Positions 16,761-26,060 of a stretch of DNA of 64,000 nucleotides are shown one piece after another. Positions within the stretch are counted from its first letter, which is position 1, and each line of letters begins with the position of its first letter. Where the stretch lies: NCBI RefSeq assembly GCF_014145225.1, contig NZ_JABVCQ010000008.1, positions 59,498 through 123,497 of the forward strand, given 5' to 3'. Below the pieces are notes generated by a model. The model had not been told where the DNA came from. It saw only the letters and a list, made by a program, of their open reading frames with translations, and ran no database searches. The stretch comes from Thiospirillum jenense (GTDB lineage: Bacteria; Pseudomonadota; Gammaproteobacteria; Chromatiales; Chromatiaceae). The position numbers and the translations under genes are program-made.

Positions 16761-17476
16761 GTTCACCCCGTGATCCAATATTTGGTGCTGTGGTATCTAC
16801 CAGTCAAGGAGACGAAGAGCATTGGCTGTCAATTTCGGATTTAATGTCTGGTTTGATGATTATTTTTTTATTCGTGTCTATTGCACTCATGCGCGATGCC
16901 ATGATTGAACGTGACAAGATTAAAGAGGTGGCAGTGGCTTATCAAGAAAGCCAAGTCGAACTGTATGAAGCACTGATGCGTGAGTTCCGTAATGACTTAA
17001 AAACCTGGGATGCGGTAATTGATCGTGAAACACTTGCGTTTGAATTCAAATCTCCTGATGTTTTATTTGATGTGGGGAAGATTTCATTAAAACCAGCGTT
17101 TTGCACAATTTTGGACAGTTTTTTTCCACGCTATCTAAAGGTTTTATTCTCGTTTCGAGAAGCTATAGATGAAGTGCGGATTGAAGGGCATACCAGTAGT
17201 CAATGGAATATAGAGACGCCACTTGACGAAGCGTATTTTAATAATATGGAGTTATCTCAGGGTCGCACACGCTCGGTATTGAATTATGTCTATTATTTAC
17301 CTGCTGTCACGGATGAGCGCCCTTGGATTAAAGCGAATATTGCCGCAGTTGGGTTTTCTTCTTCTCGAATTATTATGGATACGCTTGGGCAAGAGGATCA
17401 GGAACGATCAAGACGGGTATCATTTCGTGTGATGACCAATGCTGAAACTCAAATCCGTAAAATTTTAGAAAACTGA
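16757..17476 (+). CDS. zorB: ZorB-like stator subunit (MotB/OmpA-like) of Zorya system
   Basis: 239 residues: a short cytoplasmic N-terminus, one membrane helix with the ion-carrying aspartate in SISDLMSGLM (Asp28), a linker, and an OmpA-like peptidoglycan-binding domain (about 90-230; EGHTSSQW motif and a C-terminal QERSRRVSFRV segment). In Zorya, ZorB pairs with ZorA to form the proton channel and anchors the complex to the cell wall. The ATG overlaps the zorA stop by four bases, so the two are translationally coupled. The domain order is the same as MotB; the neighbours decide in favour of ZorB. Confidence 0.85.
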   Translation: MSSPRDPIFGAVVSTSQGDEEHWLSISDLMSGLMIIFLFVSIALMRDAMIERDKIKEVAVAYQESQVELYEALMREFRNDLKTWDAVIDRETLAFEFKSPDVLFDVGKISLKPAFCTILDSFFPRYLKVLFSFREAIDEVRIEGHTSSQWNIETPLDEAYFNNMELSQGRTRSVLNYVYYLPAVTDERPWIKANIAAVGFSSSRIIMDTLGQEDQERSRRVSFRVMTNAETQIRKILEN

Positions 17477-17484
17477 GAATCATC

Positions 17485-18609
17485 ATGTCACCACCGCTAT
17501 ACGTTGATTTTTCCGCTTTGCACGAAGCTGTACGCAAGATGGGTGCAAATACATTTTCGCCTGAATTGGAAATTGAACAAGGCACTGATGTATTAACGCG
17601 CATTGATATCGAATTATCAACTGGTGGGATTAGCGTTGAGTTAAAAGACGTTGATTTTGACACAGGTTTATTAGCGTATAAAGGTCGCCAAGTATTGCTG
17701 TACATTCAGGATCATGGACCGCGTGTACAGCAGGTGCTTAATAGTGAACATGAAGGCAATAAATACCATGTGGCCTTTTGCTCAACATTGAAAAAGATGC
17801 AAGATATTGGACGATATGAGCGTTATGTGGCGACAAATGACACGAGCGGGCAGTTTTTTATTTCAGGTCTGAGTAGCGTAGGTGCGTCTGTTGACGGAAT
17901 TGTAAAACTTTCAATTTGTAAAAATTGTTTAAGGCGCTTGATGTATAAAGGTTATCCGAATAAAAGAGAGCAAATTTTCAAGGAGTTTTCTTTGCAAGCA
18001 TTTTTTGAAACGTACAGTTCATTTTTCCCACACATGCCAAAAAGAATTGCTGGTGATCCGCACGGAGAAACATACACATCAGATTGGACAATTGTCGCTG
18101 GCAATTATAAGAGCAGTCAAAATTATCACTGTGAAAGCTGTGGTATTGTTTTAGATGCTCATAAAAAACTATTACATGTACATCACCGCAATGGCGTAAA
18201 AAGCGATAATGCTATTAACAACTTGCAGGCGTTATGTGTAGATTGTCATCGTAAACAACCATTGCATAATCATATGTTTGTTAAACACACTGATATGCAA
18301 TTACTTAATCAATTGCGGCGTGAGCAAGGTATTGTAAACAGTATATTGAGCTATGAACAGACATTCCGTTTTGCCGATCCTGGCGTTCATGGCGTATTGT
18401 ATGGGTGTCAAGAAGCTAATGTTTCAATACCGGAAATCGGCTACATTTTGAAGGATGCAAACGGCGTAACTAAAGCATATCTGGAATTAGCTTGGCCGCG
18501 TACAAAAAGAGCGGTGGCTATTGCCGAAGCAGACATTATGGCTGCGCGTGAATTAGGCTGGACGGTGCGACCAATGATTGAAGCACTGGAGGCAGTCAAT
18601 AATAAATAG
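17485..18609 (+). CDS. zorE: HNH endonuclease, ZorE-like effector of type II Zorya
   Basis: 374 residues. A C-terminal-half HNH domain is clear: CESC at about 215-218, HVHHRNG at about 231, an Asn-rich NAINNLQALC and CVDCH at about 250-254, followed by a ~100-residue C-terminal domain. An N-terminal domain (about 1-145) and a second Cys pair CKNC near 150 are not recognised. Type II Zorya is defined by ZorA, ZorB and an HNH protein, ZorE, which nicks or degrades DNA. The gene begins eight bases after zorB, so the three form one operon. Type I effectors (ZorC, ZorD helicase) are absent. The next gene is the unrelated psd. Confidence 0.8.
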   Translation: MSPPLYVDFSALHEAVRKMGANTFSPELEIEQGTDVLTRIDIELSTGGISVELKDVDFDTGLLAYKGRQVLLYIQDHGPRVQQVLNSEHEGNKYHVAFCSTLKKMQDIGRYERYVATNDTSGQFFISGLSSVGASVDGIVKLSICKNCLRRLMYKGYPNKREQIFKEFSLQAFFETYSSFFPHMPKRIAGDPHGETYTSDWTIVAGNYKSSQNYHCESCGIVLDAHKKLLHVHHRNGVKSDNAINNLQALCVDCHRKQPLHNHMFVKHTDMQLLNQLRREQGIVNSILSYEQTFRFADPGVHGVLYGCQEANVSIPEIGYILKDANGVTKAYLELAWPRTKRAVAIAEADIMAARELGWTVRPMIEALEAVNNK

Positions 18610-18664
18610 CAATTCCTGTGTCAATTAGCCAACTGAATAAACTTCTACAATTTTAAGACTAACA

Positions 18665-19564
18665 ATGAACAACACCACATCCCCTCCGAGTCCCAATTGG
18701 CGTGAACGCCTATTTATTGCTTTACAATACCTGTTGCCGCAACATTTATTATCGGCACTTATGTGGCGCTTCACTCGCGCTCGACTCGGGTTTATTTTGC
18801 CGAGTTTCATTCGGTTATTTGTCAAACACTTTGCAGTTAATCTTGACGAAGCGGCCGAACCATCACCAGCGGCGTATTCAACATTTAATGCGTTTTTCAC
18901 GCGGGCATTGCGTTTTGATGCGCGACCTATTGCCGCTGATCCGCAAACGATTATTAGCCCGGTGGATGCGGTGATTAGCCAAATTGGTACGATTGAGAAT
19001 GGGCAGTTAATTCAAGCAAAAGGGCGGCAATTCACACTGACTGAATTACTAGGCGGCGCGCCCGATTTAGCGCAGTTATTTGATGGCGGGTTATTTGCCA
19101 CGCTCTATCTATCACCGCGTGATTATCATCGTATTCACACGCCCGCGGCTGGGCAATTGCGTTCGATGCTTTACATTCCCGGGCGGTTATTCAGTGTGAA
19201 TCCCGCAACGGTGCGCGGCGTTCCCAATTTATTTGCGCGGAATGAGCGGGTTATTTGCGTGTTTAATAATGAACATAGCCCCTTTGTATTGGTATTAGTC
19301 GGGGCGATTTTCGTGGGCAGTATTGAAACCACTTGGGCGGGTGAAATTACGCCGCCACGCGGCACTGTCATTCGGCGTGATGATTATCCGAATGATGATG
19401 CACCGACCTTTGCGCGGGGGGCTGAATGTGCGCGGTTTAATATGGGATCAACGGTGCTTGTATTATTACCGCCGGGGCGGGCGCAGTGGTTAGCAGATAA
19501 ACAGCCGAATGATCGGATTCAATGCGGCGCGGCGCTGGGGCAATGGCAATCAGGGACTGGTTAA
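18665..19564 (+). CDS. psd: Phosphatidylserine decarboxylase
   Basis: This 299-residue enzyme converts phosphatidylserine to phosphatidylethanolamine in the inner membrane. Visible features are the SPVDAVISQIG segment, the HRIHTP histidines, PGRLFSVNP, and the processing site as MGST near the C-terminus. The family usually has LGST; the cleavage Gly-Ser pair that yields the pyruvoyl group is intact. Length matches the bacterial proenzyme. No ribosome site stands out before the ATG. It is not part of the upstream Zorya operon by spacing (55 bases). Confidence 0.95.
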   Translation: MNNTTSPPSPNWRERLFIALQYLLPQHLLSALMWRFTRARLGFILPSFIRLFVKHFAVNLDEAAEPSPAAYSTFNAFFTRALRFDARPIAADPQTIISPVDAVISQIGTIENGQLIQAKGRQFTLTELLGGAPDLAQLFDGGLFATLYLSPRDYHRIHTPAAGQLRSMLYIPGRLFSVNPATVRGVPNLFARNERVICVFNNEHSPFVLVLVGAIFVGSIETTWAGEITPPRGTVIRRDDYPNDDAPTFARGAECARFNMGSTVLVLLPPGRAQWLADKQPNDRIQCGAALGQWQSGTG

Positions 19565-19573
19565 TTAAAGTTA

Positions 19574-19624
19574 TCAGGCGTTACGCAGTTAATCGTTCCC
19601 ATGCTGGAGCGAGGGAACGATCAA
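19574..19624. repeat. Interspersed repeat TCAGGCGTTACGCAG plus GTTCCC...GGGAACG hairpin
   Basis: The 15-base motif at 19574-19588 recurs at 14448. A hairpin CGTTCCC...GGGAACG (19594-19619) follows and resembles those at 12757 and 59609. It lies between the converging psd and rlmB genes. Confidence 0.55.
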
Positions 19625-19655
19625 CCTACTGATTTTGCTAGTTAAAACAACTTTA

Positions 19656-20447
19656 TTAAAACAATCCGCGCTGCCGCACTGTTTCATATAAACAAATGCC
19701 GGCCGTGACCGCGACATTGAGGCTTTCAATTTGACCGCGCATCGGCAGGTTAAATAATAAATCACAATGGCTGCGCGTCAACCGCCGCAAGCCGCGTTCT
19801 TCATTGCCCAATACCAATGCTAATGGCAGCCGCAAATCGGCGTTAAATAATGAAACTGGCGCCTCCGCTGCCAGTCCGGCAATCCAAATCCCGCGAGTTT
19901 TTAATTGTTCAATTGTCCGCGCTAAATTAGTCACCTGTATTAACGGCACGGTGCTGGCCGCACCGCTGGCGACTTTAACCACCGCTGGCGTTAATCCCAC
20001 CGCATTATCTTTTGGCGTAATAATCAATTGCGCACCCGCGCCGTCAGCGACGCGCAAACATGCACCCAAATTATGCGGATCAGTGACGCCATCCAGTATT
20101 AACAACAATGCCGTTTGATTGGTGCGTTCGATTTGATCTAATTGCGCAGTTAATTCGTGTTCATGCCGCGCACTCGCCCCGCTTGACCACGCAATCACGC
20201 CCTGATGATTCGCCCGTTGCGTGAGTTGATCTAATACCGCCCGCTCGACGGCTTTAATTAACACGCCTGCTTGGGTCGCTAATTGAATTAACTCGTTTAA
20301 CCGCCGATCATGGCGTTGTTGATCGAACCATAATTCACGCACATTGCCATGTTCAAAGCGAACGGCCGTGCGCACGGCATTAATCCCAATCACCAGCATC
20401 GCATCAGTTAAATGCGCGGAATCATTCGGTTTTTTAGGCACTGTCAT
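19656..20447 (-). CDS. rlmB: 23S rRNA 2'-O-ribose methyltransferase (G2251)
   Basis: This 263-residue SpoU-family enzyme has the N-terminal substrate-binding domain (about 15-90) and a knotted methyltransferase domain. The SPOUT motifs are LILDGVTDPHNLGA, LVLGNEERGL and NLPMRGQIESLNVAVTAGI. It methylates G2251 of 23S rRNA using S-adenosylmethionine. It starts three bases after the rnr stop, the conserved rnr-rlmB arrangement, so the two are co-transcribed. Confidence 0.95.
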   Translation of the reverse strand: MTVPKKPNDSAHLTDAMLVIGINAVRTAVRFEHGNVRELWFDQQRHDRRLNELIQLATQAGVLIKAVERAVLDQLTQRANHQGVIAWSSGASARHEHELTAQLDQIERTNQTALLLILDGVTDPHNLGACLRVADGAGAQLIITPKDNAVGLTPAVVKVASGAASTVPLIQVTNLARTIEQLKTRGIWIAGLAAEAPVSLFNADLRLPLALVLGNEERGLRRLTRSHCDLLFNLPMRGQIESLNVAVTAGICLYETVRQRGLF

Positions 20448-20450
20448 GCG

Positions 20451-22697
20451 CTATTCATCCCGAGGTTTACGCCGCCGTTTGCGCGGTTTAGTCGCCGGGC
20501 GAATGGGTGCAATCGGAATAAAATCTATTTTACGTTCATCCAAATTCACCGCCGCCACGCGCACTCTTAACCGATCACCGAGGCGATAAATTTGCCCGGT
20601 GCGTTCACCAGTTAATCGGTGTCCAATTGGATCAAAATGATAGAAATCATTTTCCAATGCGGTAATATGAACTAAGCCATCAACGTACACCGCATCTAAT
20701 TCAACAAATAATCCAAAGCCCTGGACGCTGACAATGGTGCCGTCGAATTCTTCACCCAATTTATCGCGCATGTAATCGCATTTAAGCCAATCGGCCGCAT
20801 CCCGCGTGGCTTCATCAGCGCGGCGTTCTGTTCCCGAGCAATGTTCACTAATCAATTGCAAATCGGCTTTGGCGTATTCCAAATCCGCCGCGGTGCCGCC
20901 CGCTAATAAATGTTTAATAATGCGATGGACAATTAAATCGGGATAGCGGCGAATCGGTGAGGTGAAATGCGTATAGGCTTCATACGCCAAACCGAAATGC
21001 CCAACATTATCGGAGCTATACATCGCCTGCTGCATTGACCGCAATAGCACGGTCTGAATTAAATGATAATCCGTGCGGGCGCGGACGGCAGTTAATAATG
21101 CGCCGTAATCTTTCGCCGTTGGTTTATCACCGCCAGGTAGATTCAAACCCAATTCCGCTAAAAACTCGCGTAAATCAGAGAGTTTTTCACGTTTGGGTGA
21201 TTCGTGAATACGAAATAAGGCCGGCATTTTTTTCCGCGCAAATAACCGAGCGGCGGCGACATTGGCGGCCAACATGCACTCTTCAATTAACCGATGTGCT
21301 TCATTCCGCACCAGCGGTTCAATGGCTTGAATACGTCCTTCGGGGGTAAACTTAAAGCGGGTTTCAATCGTATCAAAATCAATTGCGCCGCGTTCAAAAC
21401 GGGCTTGCAATAGGATTTGAAACAGCGCATATAATTCGTGTAATGCGGGTAATAAGTCGGCATGTTCAGCGCATAACGCGGCGTCGTTTTCAATTAACAT
21501 GGCGGCGACGGCGTCATAGGTTAATCGAGCGTGTGAACGCATGACGGCGGCAAAAAAGCGCGAGCGCGTGACCTTGCCCTCGCGGTTGATATACAGTTCG
21601 CAGGTCATGCACAGGCGATCAAGGTGCGGATTTAATGAGCATAATCCGTTAGATAGCACCTCGGGCAGCATCGGGATCACGCGGTCGGGGAAATAAACTG
21701 ACGTGCCGCGATTGTGCGCTTCGCCATCGAGGGCGCTGCCGGGCGTGACGTAGGCGGACACGTCGGCGATGCACACCAGCAAGCGCCAGCCTTTGGGTTT
21801 GCGCTCGCAATAAACGGCGTCGTCAAAATCGCGGGCGTCGGCGCCGTCAATGGTCACGAGCGGCAGGTGGCGCAGGTCAATTCGCCCCGATCCCTGCCAA
21901 CTGGCTTCGCTGACTTCGGGTTGCAGGTCGCCAATGTCGGTCAACACGGCGTCCGGCCAGTGAATTGGCAACTCGTGGGCGCGGATGGCGATGTCGGTTT
22001 CCATGCCCGACGCCATCTGATCGCCCAGCACTTCAACGATGCGCCCAATCGGCTGGGTGCGCAGCGTCGGTTGATCGGTCAATTCCGCCACGACAATTTG
22101 CCCCTGCGTCGCCCCGTGCAGGCGGTCGCTGGGAATAATCACGTCGTGAGTCAAGCGCTTATGATCGGGGACGACGAAGCCGACGCCGCTTTCCAAATAA
22201 AACCGCCCGACGATGCGATGGGTGTTGCGCTCCAGTACCTCGACCAGTGCGCCCTCCAAACGTCCGCGACGGTCGCGGCCGGTGACTCGTGCCACGATGC
22301 GGTCGCCATGAAATAACGCCCGCATGTCTTTGGGATACAGGTACAGATCGTCGCCGCCCTCGTCGGGTTTGAGAAAGCCAAAACCGTCGGGATGCCCGAT
22401 GACGCGGCCGGCGACCAGATCGGTTTTGTTGACCAAACAGTAGGCTGCCCGCCGATTGCGCACCAATTGCCCGTCGCGCACCATCGCCGTCAAGCGCCGC
22501 TCCAGCGCCACCTGTTCCTCGTCGCCGTGCAGATCAAGCAACTTGACAATGTCGCCACTCTCCAGCGGCACCCCCTGCGCCTGCAAGGTGTCGAGAATGA
22601 ACTCACGGCTGGGAATTGGATGCGGGTATTTATTGGCTTCGCGTTGGCGATGCGGGTCTAAGTCCTTAGCGGACTGGGCTTTTTTACGTCTAGCCAC
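20451..22697 (-). CDS. rnr: Ribonuclease R
   Basis: About 748 residues: N-terminal winged-helix segment (IPSREFILDTLQ), two cold-shock domains, the RNB catalytic domain (DGADARDFDDAVYC with the metal-binding aspartates), an S1 domain (GTIVSVQGFGLFVEL), and a short basic tail. It degrades structured RNA 3' to 5'. GTG at 22697 is preferred. TTG at 22766 would add 23 residues but lies inside the tRNA-Leu promoter on the other strand. The first half of the gene (about 21.6-22.7 kb) is visibly GC-richer than the second. rlmB follows after three bases. Confidence 0.93.
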   Translation of the reverse strand: MARRKKAQSAKDLDPHRQREANKYPHPIPSREFILDTLQAQGVPLESGDIVKLLDLHGDEEQVALERRLTAMVRDGQLVRNRRAAYCLVNKTDLVAGRVIGHPDGFGFLKPDEGGDDLYLYPKDMRALFHGDRIVARVTGRDRRGRLEGALVEVLERNTHRIVGRFYLESGVGFVVPDHKRLTHDVIIPSDRLHGATQGQIVVAELTDQPTLRTQPIGRIVEVLGDQMASGMETDIAIRAHELPIHWPDAVLTDIGDLQPEVSEASWQGSGRIDLRHLPLVTIDGADARDFDDAVYCERKPKGWRLLVCIADVSAYVTPGSALDGEAHNRGTSVYFPDRVIPMLPEVLSNGLCSLNPHLDRLCMTCELYINREGKVTRSRFFAAVMRSHARLTYDAVAAMLIENDAALCAEHADLLPALHELYALFQILLQARFERGAIDFDTIETRFKFTPEGRIQAIEPLVRNEAHRLIEECMLAANVAAARLFARKKMPALFRIHESPKREKLSDLREFLAELGLNLPGGDKPTAKDYGALLTAVRARTDYHLIQTVLLRSMQQAMYSSDNVGHFGLAYEAYTHFTSPIRRYPDLIVHRIIKHLLAGGTAADLEYAKADLQLISEHCSGTERRADEATRDAADWLKCDYMRDKLGEEFDGTIVSVQGFGLFVELDAVYVDGLVHITALENDFYHFDPIGHRLTGERTGQIYRLGDRLRVRVAAVNLDERKIDFIPIAPIRPATKPRKRRRKPRDE

Positions 22698-22743
22698 GAT
22701 AATTTTGCTGCGACCTGAGGCGGGTGAAACGCCGTAGTCTAAC

Positions 22744-22773
22744 TTGACAAGCCGCGCTTGTCTCAACTAGGAT
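22744..22773 (+). promoter_or_regulatory. Sigma-70 promoter for tRNA-Leu
   Basis: TTGACA (22744-22749), an 18-base spacer and TAGGAT (22768-22773) lie about 50 bases before the tRNA, divergent from rnr. Confidence 0.75.
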
Positions 22774-22822
22774 CACCGCCCACTGGTTGGGAGATTTCTC
22801 AACCGCCCCGCATCACTCAATT

Positions 22823-22909
22823 GCCGAGATGGCGGAAATGGTAGACGCGCATGGTTCAGGTCCATGTGGGCGAAAGCTCGTGGAGGTTCAAGTCCTCTTC
22901 TCGGCACCA
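22823..22909 (+). tRNA. tRNA-Leu (anticodon CAG)
   Basis: 87 bases including an encoded CCA. The acceptor GCCGAGA pairs with TCTCGGC. The anticodon stem CATGG/CCATG encloses TTCAGGT with CAG at 22857-22859. A long variable arm typical of tRNA-Leu and a T-arm with GGTTCAAGTCC follow. Confidence 0.97.
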
Positions 22910-23056
22910 CTCTTCAATACCCAATGCTCAGTTCGCACCCGCTGCAATTCCAATTTTAACACGATTAGGAATTGAACAATAATCATAACAGCAGCGCACA
23001 CTGCCACCGCATTTCTAATACGAAAATTCCAATACAAACAGGATTGAAACCCGAGT

Positions 23057-23821
23057 ATGTCAATACACACCGTTTGGATTATGAATGGCAAGGGCGGCGT
23101 CGGTAAATCGGTACTAATGATGGCGCTGTCATGGCTGTATGACGCCATGGGACGGCCGCTGCGTTTAATTGATATTGATGACAAAGCTAAATTGGCCGAG
23201 TTCGTTGGTCACGATAAAGTCTTATCCCTGCGCATTGGTGCGAATGCCGAAGCGTTGCGCGCTGATCCGTCACTCGCCTATAGCTATTGGGATCAATTAG
23301 CCGCCGAAATTTTGGAACGCGACACGGGCGTTGATTTGGGCGCGAATATGGATCGGCACATTCTCTCGTGGGCAAAGAAATCCGAATTAGGTGAATTATT
23401 AACGGAAAGCGGCGTCACAATGGACGTTTATGTTCCCGTCACCGCCGACCCGCTCGCCGTCGCGGGTGGAATTGAAGCACTCGAAACCGTGGCCGACGTA
23501 TTCCCCAATAGCCGCCGCATTCTAGTTCTCAATAACATGGCCGGACATTTCAACGCCTACGAATCCACGCCTGAGTTTGAAAAAATCGCGATCATGCGGG
23601 CAGATGGCTTGATCGTGGTTGGCATGGATGAGTGCTTGAGTGAGGCGTGGACGGACTTTGAGCGCCTGAAATTGCCGCCGTGGCGGGTATTAAAAATGAA
23701 TGCGCCGACCGTCGCACAGCAAACTGGATTAGGGATTTTAGCGGCCAAACGCGCCGTTGGGGATTATGCCAGTTGGCTCAAGCACCTACAGCAGACATTT
23801 GCGCCGCTGGTGATGGTTTAA
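23057..23821 (+). CDS. Orphan ParA/MinD-family P-loop ATPase
   Basis: This 254-residue protein opens with a deviant Walker A motif (NGKGGVGKS, with the signature first lysine) and has DIDDKAKLAEF in the switch region. That places it in the ParA/MinD/Soj group, whose members move DNA or protein cargo by ATP-driven dimerisation. It lacks a ParB partner, a centromere-like repeat or a DNA-binding N-terminus. Its middle (TADPLAVAGGIEALETV) resembles ParA-like proteins from mobilisation or plasmid loci more than chromosomal ParA. It follows tRNA-Leu and precedes genes of accessory type. The cargo is unknown. Confidence 0.7.
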   Translation: MSIHTVWIMNGKGGVGKSVLMMALSWLYDAMGRPLRLIDIDDKAKLAEFVGHDKVLSLRIGANAEALRADPSLAYSYWDQLAAEILERDTGVDLGANMDRHILSWAKKSELGELLTESGVTMDVYVPVTADPLAVAGGIEALETVADVFPNSRRILVLNNMAGHFNAYESTPEFEKIAIMRADGLIVVGMDECLSEAWTDFERLKLPPWRVLKMNAPTVAQQTGLGILAAKRAVGDYASWLKHLQQTFAPLVMV

Positions 23822-23859
23822 TTATTTATACCCGCCTGATTTTTATTTCATTCTCGCCT

Positions 23860-23890
23860 GCCACGTCGCCGCAACATAAAGCAACGTGGC
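23860..23890. repeat. Inverted repeat after ParA-like gene
   Basis: GCCACGT and ACGTGGC pair around a 17-base loop, with no clear T-run on either side. It may still end transcription between the converging genes. Confidence 0.4.
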
Positions 23891-24020
23891 AATGTCAGTT
23901 TAACTCACCCTGATTTAACAACCAATCGCTTCCCCACGTCCACACTACGTTTTTATTAAATAAACTTTCACCCAAATCAGCGTATTGGTGTGGGTAAATG
24001 CTACATGGCATAATGCTCGC

Positions 24021-24749
24021 TCATTTATGATTAAAATGCTTTAGCATCATAAATGGACGATTAGTCACATGATTGTTTTGATTGCCTGCCAATAAAGACA
24101 AAGGGTCTTTATACACTTCAAAAAGTTTCTTGAGGTTATTAACCTCATCACCCGTGAGTAGATCATTCTGCATCGCTAAATCAGCAATTTCTGTTGAATT
24201 TAACCAAAGCGTGTTTTTTGTGTAGGGTTGCAGTGAAAAATAAGATGGAATATCTTGATAGTGACAGTATGTTTGATGTTGGGAGTCATTATCAGTGAGT
24301 TGTTTTAATGTAAAAATAGCTGACATATCTACACAAATAGACAACCCGCCAATATCACTAAATTGATGAGCCGCGATCGAGATTGACTTATTTAACTGCG
24401 CCCATCCCGATTGTTTAGCTGACAATGAAGTATGGTAGTGTTCTTTGAGTTTAATTTCGCATAACATGAGCGAATTGCTTTGTAGTTTTCCGATGAAATC
24501 TATTTCTCTGTAATTGCTATAGCTTGAATATTTAGAATATCGCAATATCCTGTTTTTCTCTTCATTTATAAGTTGAGACAATAGAGTCCTTATTACATTC
24601 TCCCATTTGCGCAATGCCAGTTGATAGATAGCAACATGCGGATCCCGTTTAGGGCTTTGTTTGTTGTATCTTTTTTTATTTTTTGCACACCAAGCAATAT
24701 ATCTTGGGTTATCAGGACAGACAAATTCGACGTTGTATTTGATGTCCAT
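24021..24749 (-). CDS. Putative PD-(D/E)XK-type nuclease-like protein
   Basis: This 242-residue AT-rich gene has no close match that I recognise. A segment with YREIDFIGKL followed by LMLCEIKLKEH fits the D...ExK core of the PD-(D/E)XK fold, with a helix (AKQSGWAQLNKSI) after it. Many restriction, repair and transposon proteins share this fold, so DNA cleavage is possible but not shown. Its low G+C and position among other accessory genes suggest acquisition by transfer. No partner methyltransferase is adjacent. Confidence 0.45.
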   Translation of the reverse strand: MDIKYNVEFVCPDNPRYIAWCAKNKKRYNKQSPKRDPHVAIYQLALRKWENVIRTLLSQLINEEKNRILRYSKYSSYSNYREIDFIGKLQSNSLMLCEIKLKEHYHTSLSAKQSGWAQLNKSISIAAHQFSDIGGLSICVDMSAIFTLKQLTDNDSQHQTYCHYQDIPSYFSLQPYTKNTLWLNSTEIADLAMQNDLLTGDEVNNLKKLFEVYKDPLSLLAGNQNNHVTNRPFMMLKHFNHK

Positions 24750-24817
24750 AGAGTCTATGTCCTATATGTGTTTAGAACGTCAGTCTTAATTTCATAAAAT
24801 CTATCGTACATTGTTGT

Positions 24818-25864
24818 TTAATTATGGTCGCCATCAGTATCAAAATCAATTGCCGCCGTATTGCCATCCAGCGCATATTCCCGGCTGAATAATAATTCAC
24901 CGACGGGAATGACCACTTGCACACTGCGGCGAATTAAACCAGCATTACAACTTTCACACGCGCAGCTATGCACCAGTGCTTTGAGTTTTGCACCGGGCGG
25001 CGCTTTCGTTTCAATCTGACGATATAATTCAAATTGTGCCGCTGTTAAATGCTTGGCATCGTCTGTATCGCAATCCAAACTTTGACTCCCACTACAGCGT
25101 TCGCTATGGTCAACATCATTAAACCGAATCTTGCGATAACGCGGAAATTCATCTAATGACCGATAGGCCGCGGCACGAATAGCATCGAGGATTTCATCTT
25201 CGGGTAATAAATTGAGTTTAAAGCGCGCTCGAGCATTGTCATCCATATATTCATTCACCCACGCGGCTAATTGTTCAGCCCGGCGGATTTGCGCGGCGGT
25301 ACGATCAGTTTCACGTTGTAATTTGTGCCGCTCGGCAGCACGATTACGTTTATCCGCCAACGCATGGGCGTCATTTAATTTATCTGCTAATGCCGTTTCA
25401 ATTCGCGCCCGCGCTGCCATTGCATCAGATTCGGGTAATGGTGGGCCGTCGCCATGATGATTTGGCAGCGCGGCAGTGTAATAAATCGCCGGCCAATCTT
25501 TGGTAATAAAACGCTCCAATGGTTGTTGCGACCAATAGGCAATATACGTCTCCGCTTCTTGATCCCATTTCGCCAATTGTGCTTTACACGCCCGTTCATA
25601 TAAGTTGGCACATTTAATTCGCCAGCGCAGCCAAGCATGCACATCAGGTGTCGCAGTTTCTGGTGGTGCTGGATAATTCCCTGGCGGCGGAAATGGTGCG
25701 GTTAAATCCGTCATGCCATGATGTTCCGGTGCTTGCGCTAACGCTTGGCGCTCATCAAGATTTAATTCAGCCGGATCAATATCAGCAATTAACTCGCCAT
25801 AACAATCACAGCCGGCAAGAATAGCCGCAACTCGATCAACCCGAATAAGAACTTTTAAACCCAT
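24818..25864 (-). CDS. Unknown protein with central coiled coil and C-terminal Cys cluster
   Basis: I do not recognise this 348-residue protein. It has an N-terminal region with CDCYGELIADID, a Pro-rich stretch (about 58-75), a long charged helical segment (about 165-215) suggesting a coiled coil, and a C-terminal HSCACESC motif (about 305-312) that could bind a metal. The end is acidic (DFDTDGDHN). It has no signal peptide. The ATG is taken from the frame. It stands between the PD-(D/E)XK-like gene and an HDOD gene, all on the minus strand but not closely spaced. Confidence 0.55.
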   Translation of the reverse strand: MGLKVLIRVDRVAAILAGCDCYGELIADIDPAELNLDERQALAQAPEHHGMTDLTAPFPPPGNYPAPPETATPDVHAWLRWRIKCANLYERACKAQLAKWDQEAETYIAYWSQQPLERFITKDWPAIYYTAALPNHHGDGPPLPESDAMAARARIETALADKLNDAHALADKRNRAAERHKLQRETDRTAAQIRRAEQLAAWVNEYMDDNARARFKLNLLPEDEILDAIRAAAYRSLDEFPRYRKIRFNDVDHSERCSGSQSLDCDTDDAKHLTAAQFELYRQIETKAPPGAKLKALVHSCACESCNAGLIRRSVQVVIPVGELLFSREYALDGNTAAIDFDTDGDHN

Positions 25865-26060
25865 AAATTACTTCTGTGTAATCTAACTAAACCGTTTAAC
25901 AAAATTTTAATACCGGCGGCGGCAGCAAATGTTGCGCTTAATGTGATGACATATGACCAAACAACTGATTACTAGAATGGCGTCACTATGCGATTAAATA
26001 AAGACAATTGCTCAAGTATTATCATTGCGCCCCACATGACCACACCGCTTGTCGCAGTTA

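Noticed and set aside
14619..17476. Flagellar stator MotA/MotB or TolQ/TolR pair
   Set aside because: The first protein has a tail of ~590 residues and the operon ends with an HNH protein, which fits Zorya and not a flagellar or Tol system.
22880..26060. Genomic island with tRNA-Leu attachment site
   Set aside because: No repeat of the tRNA 3' end and no integrase were found by eye, so the boundaries cannot be supported.
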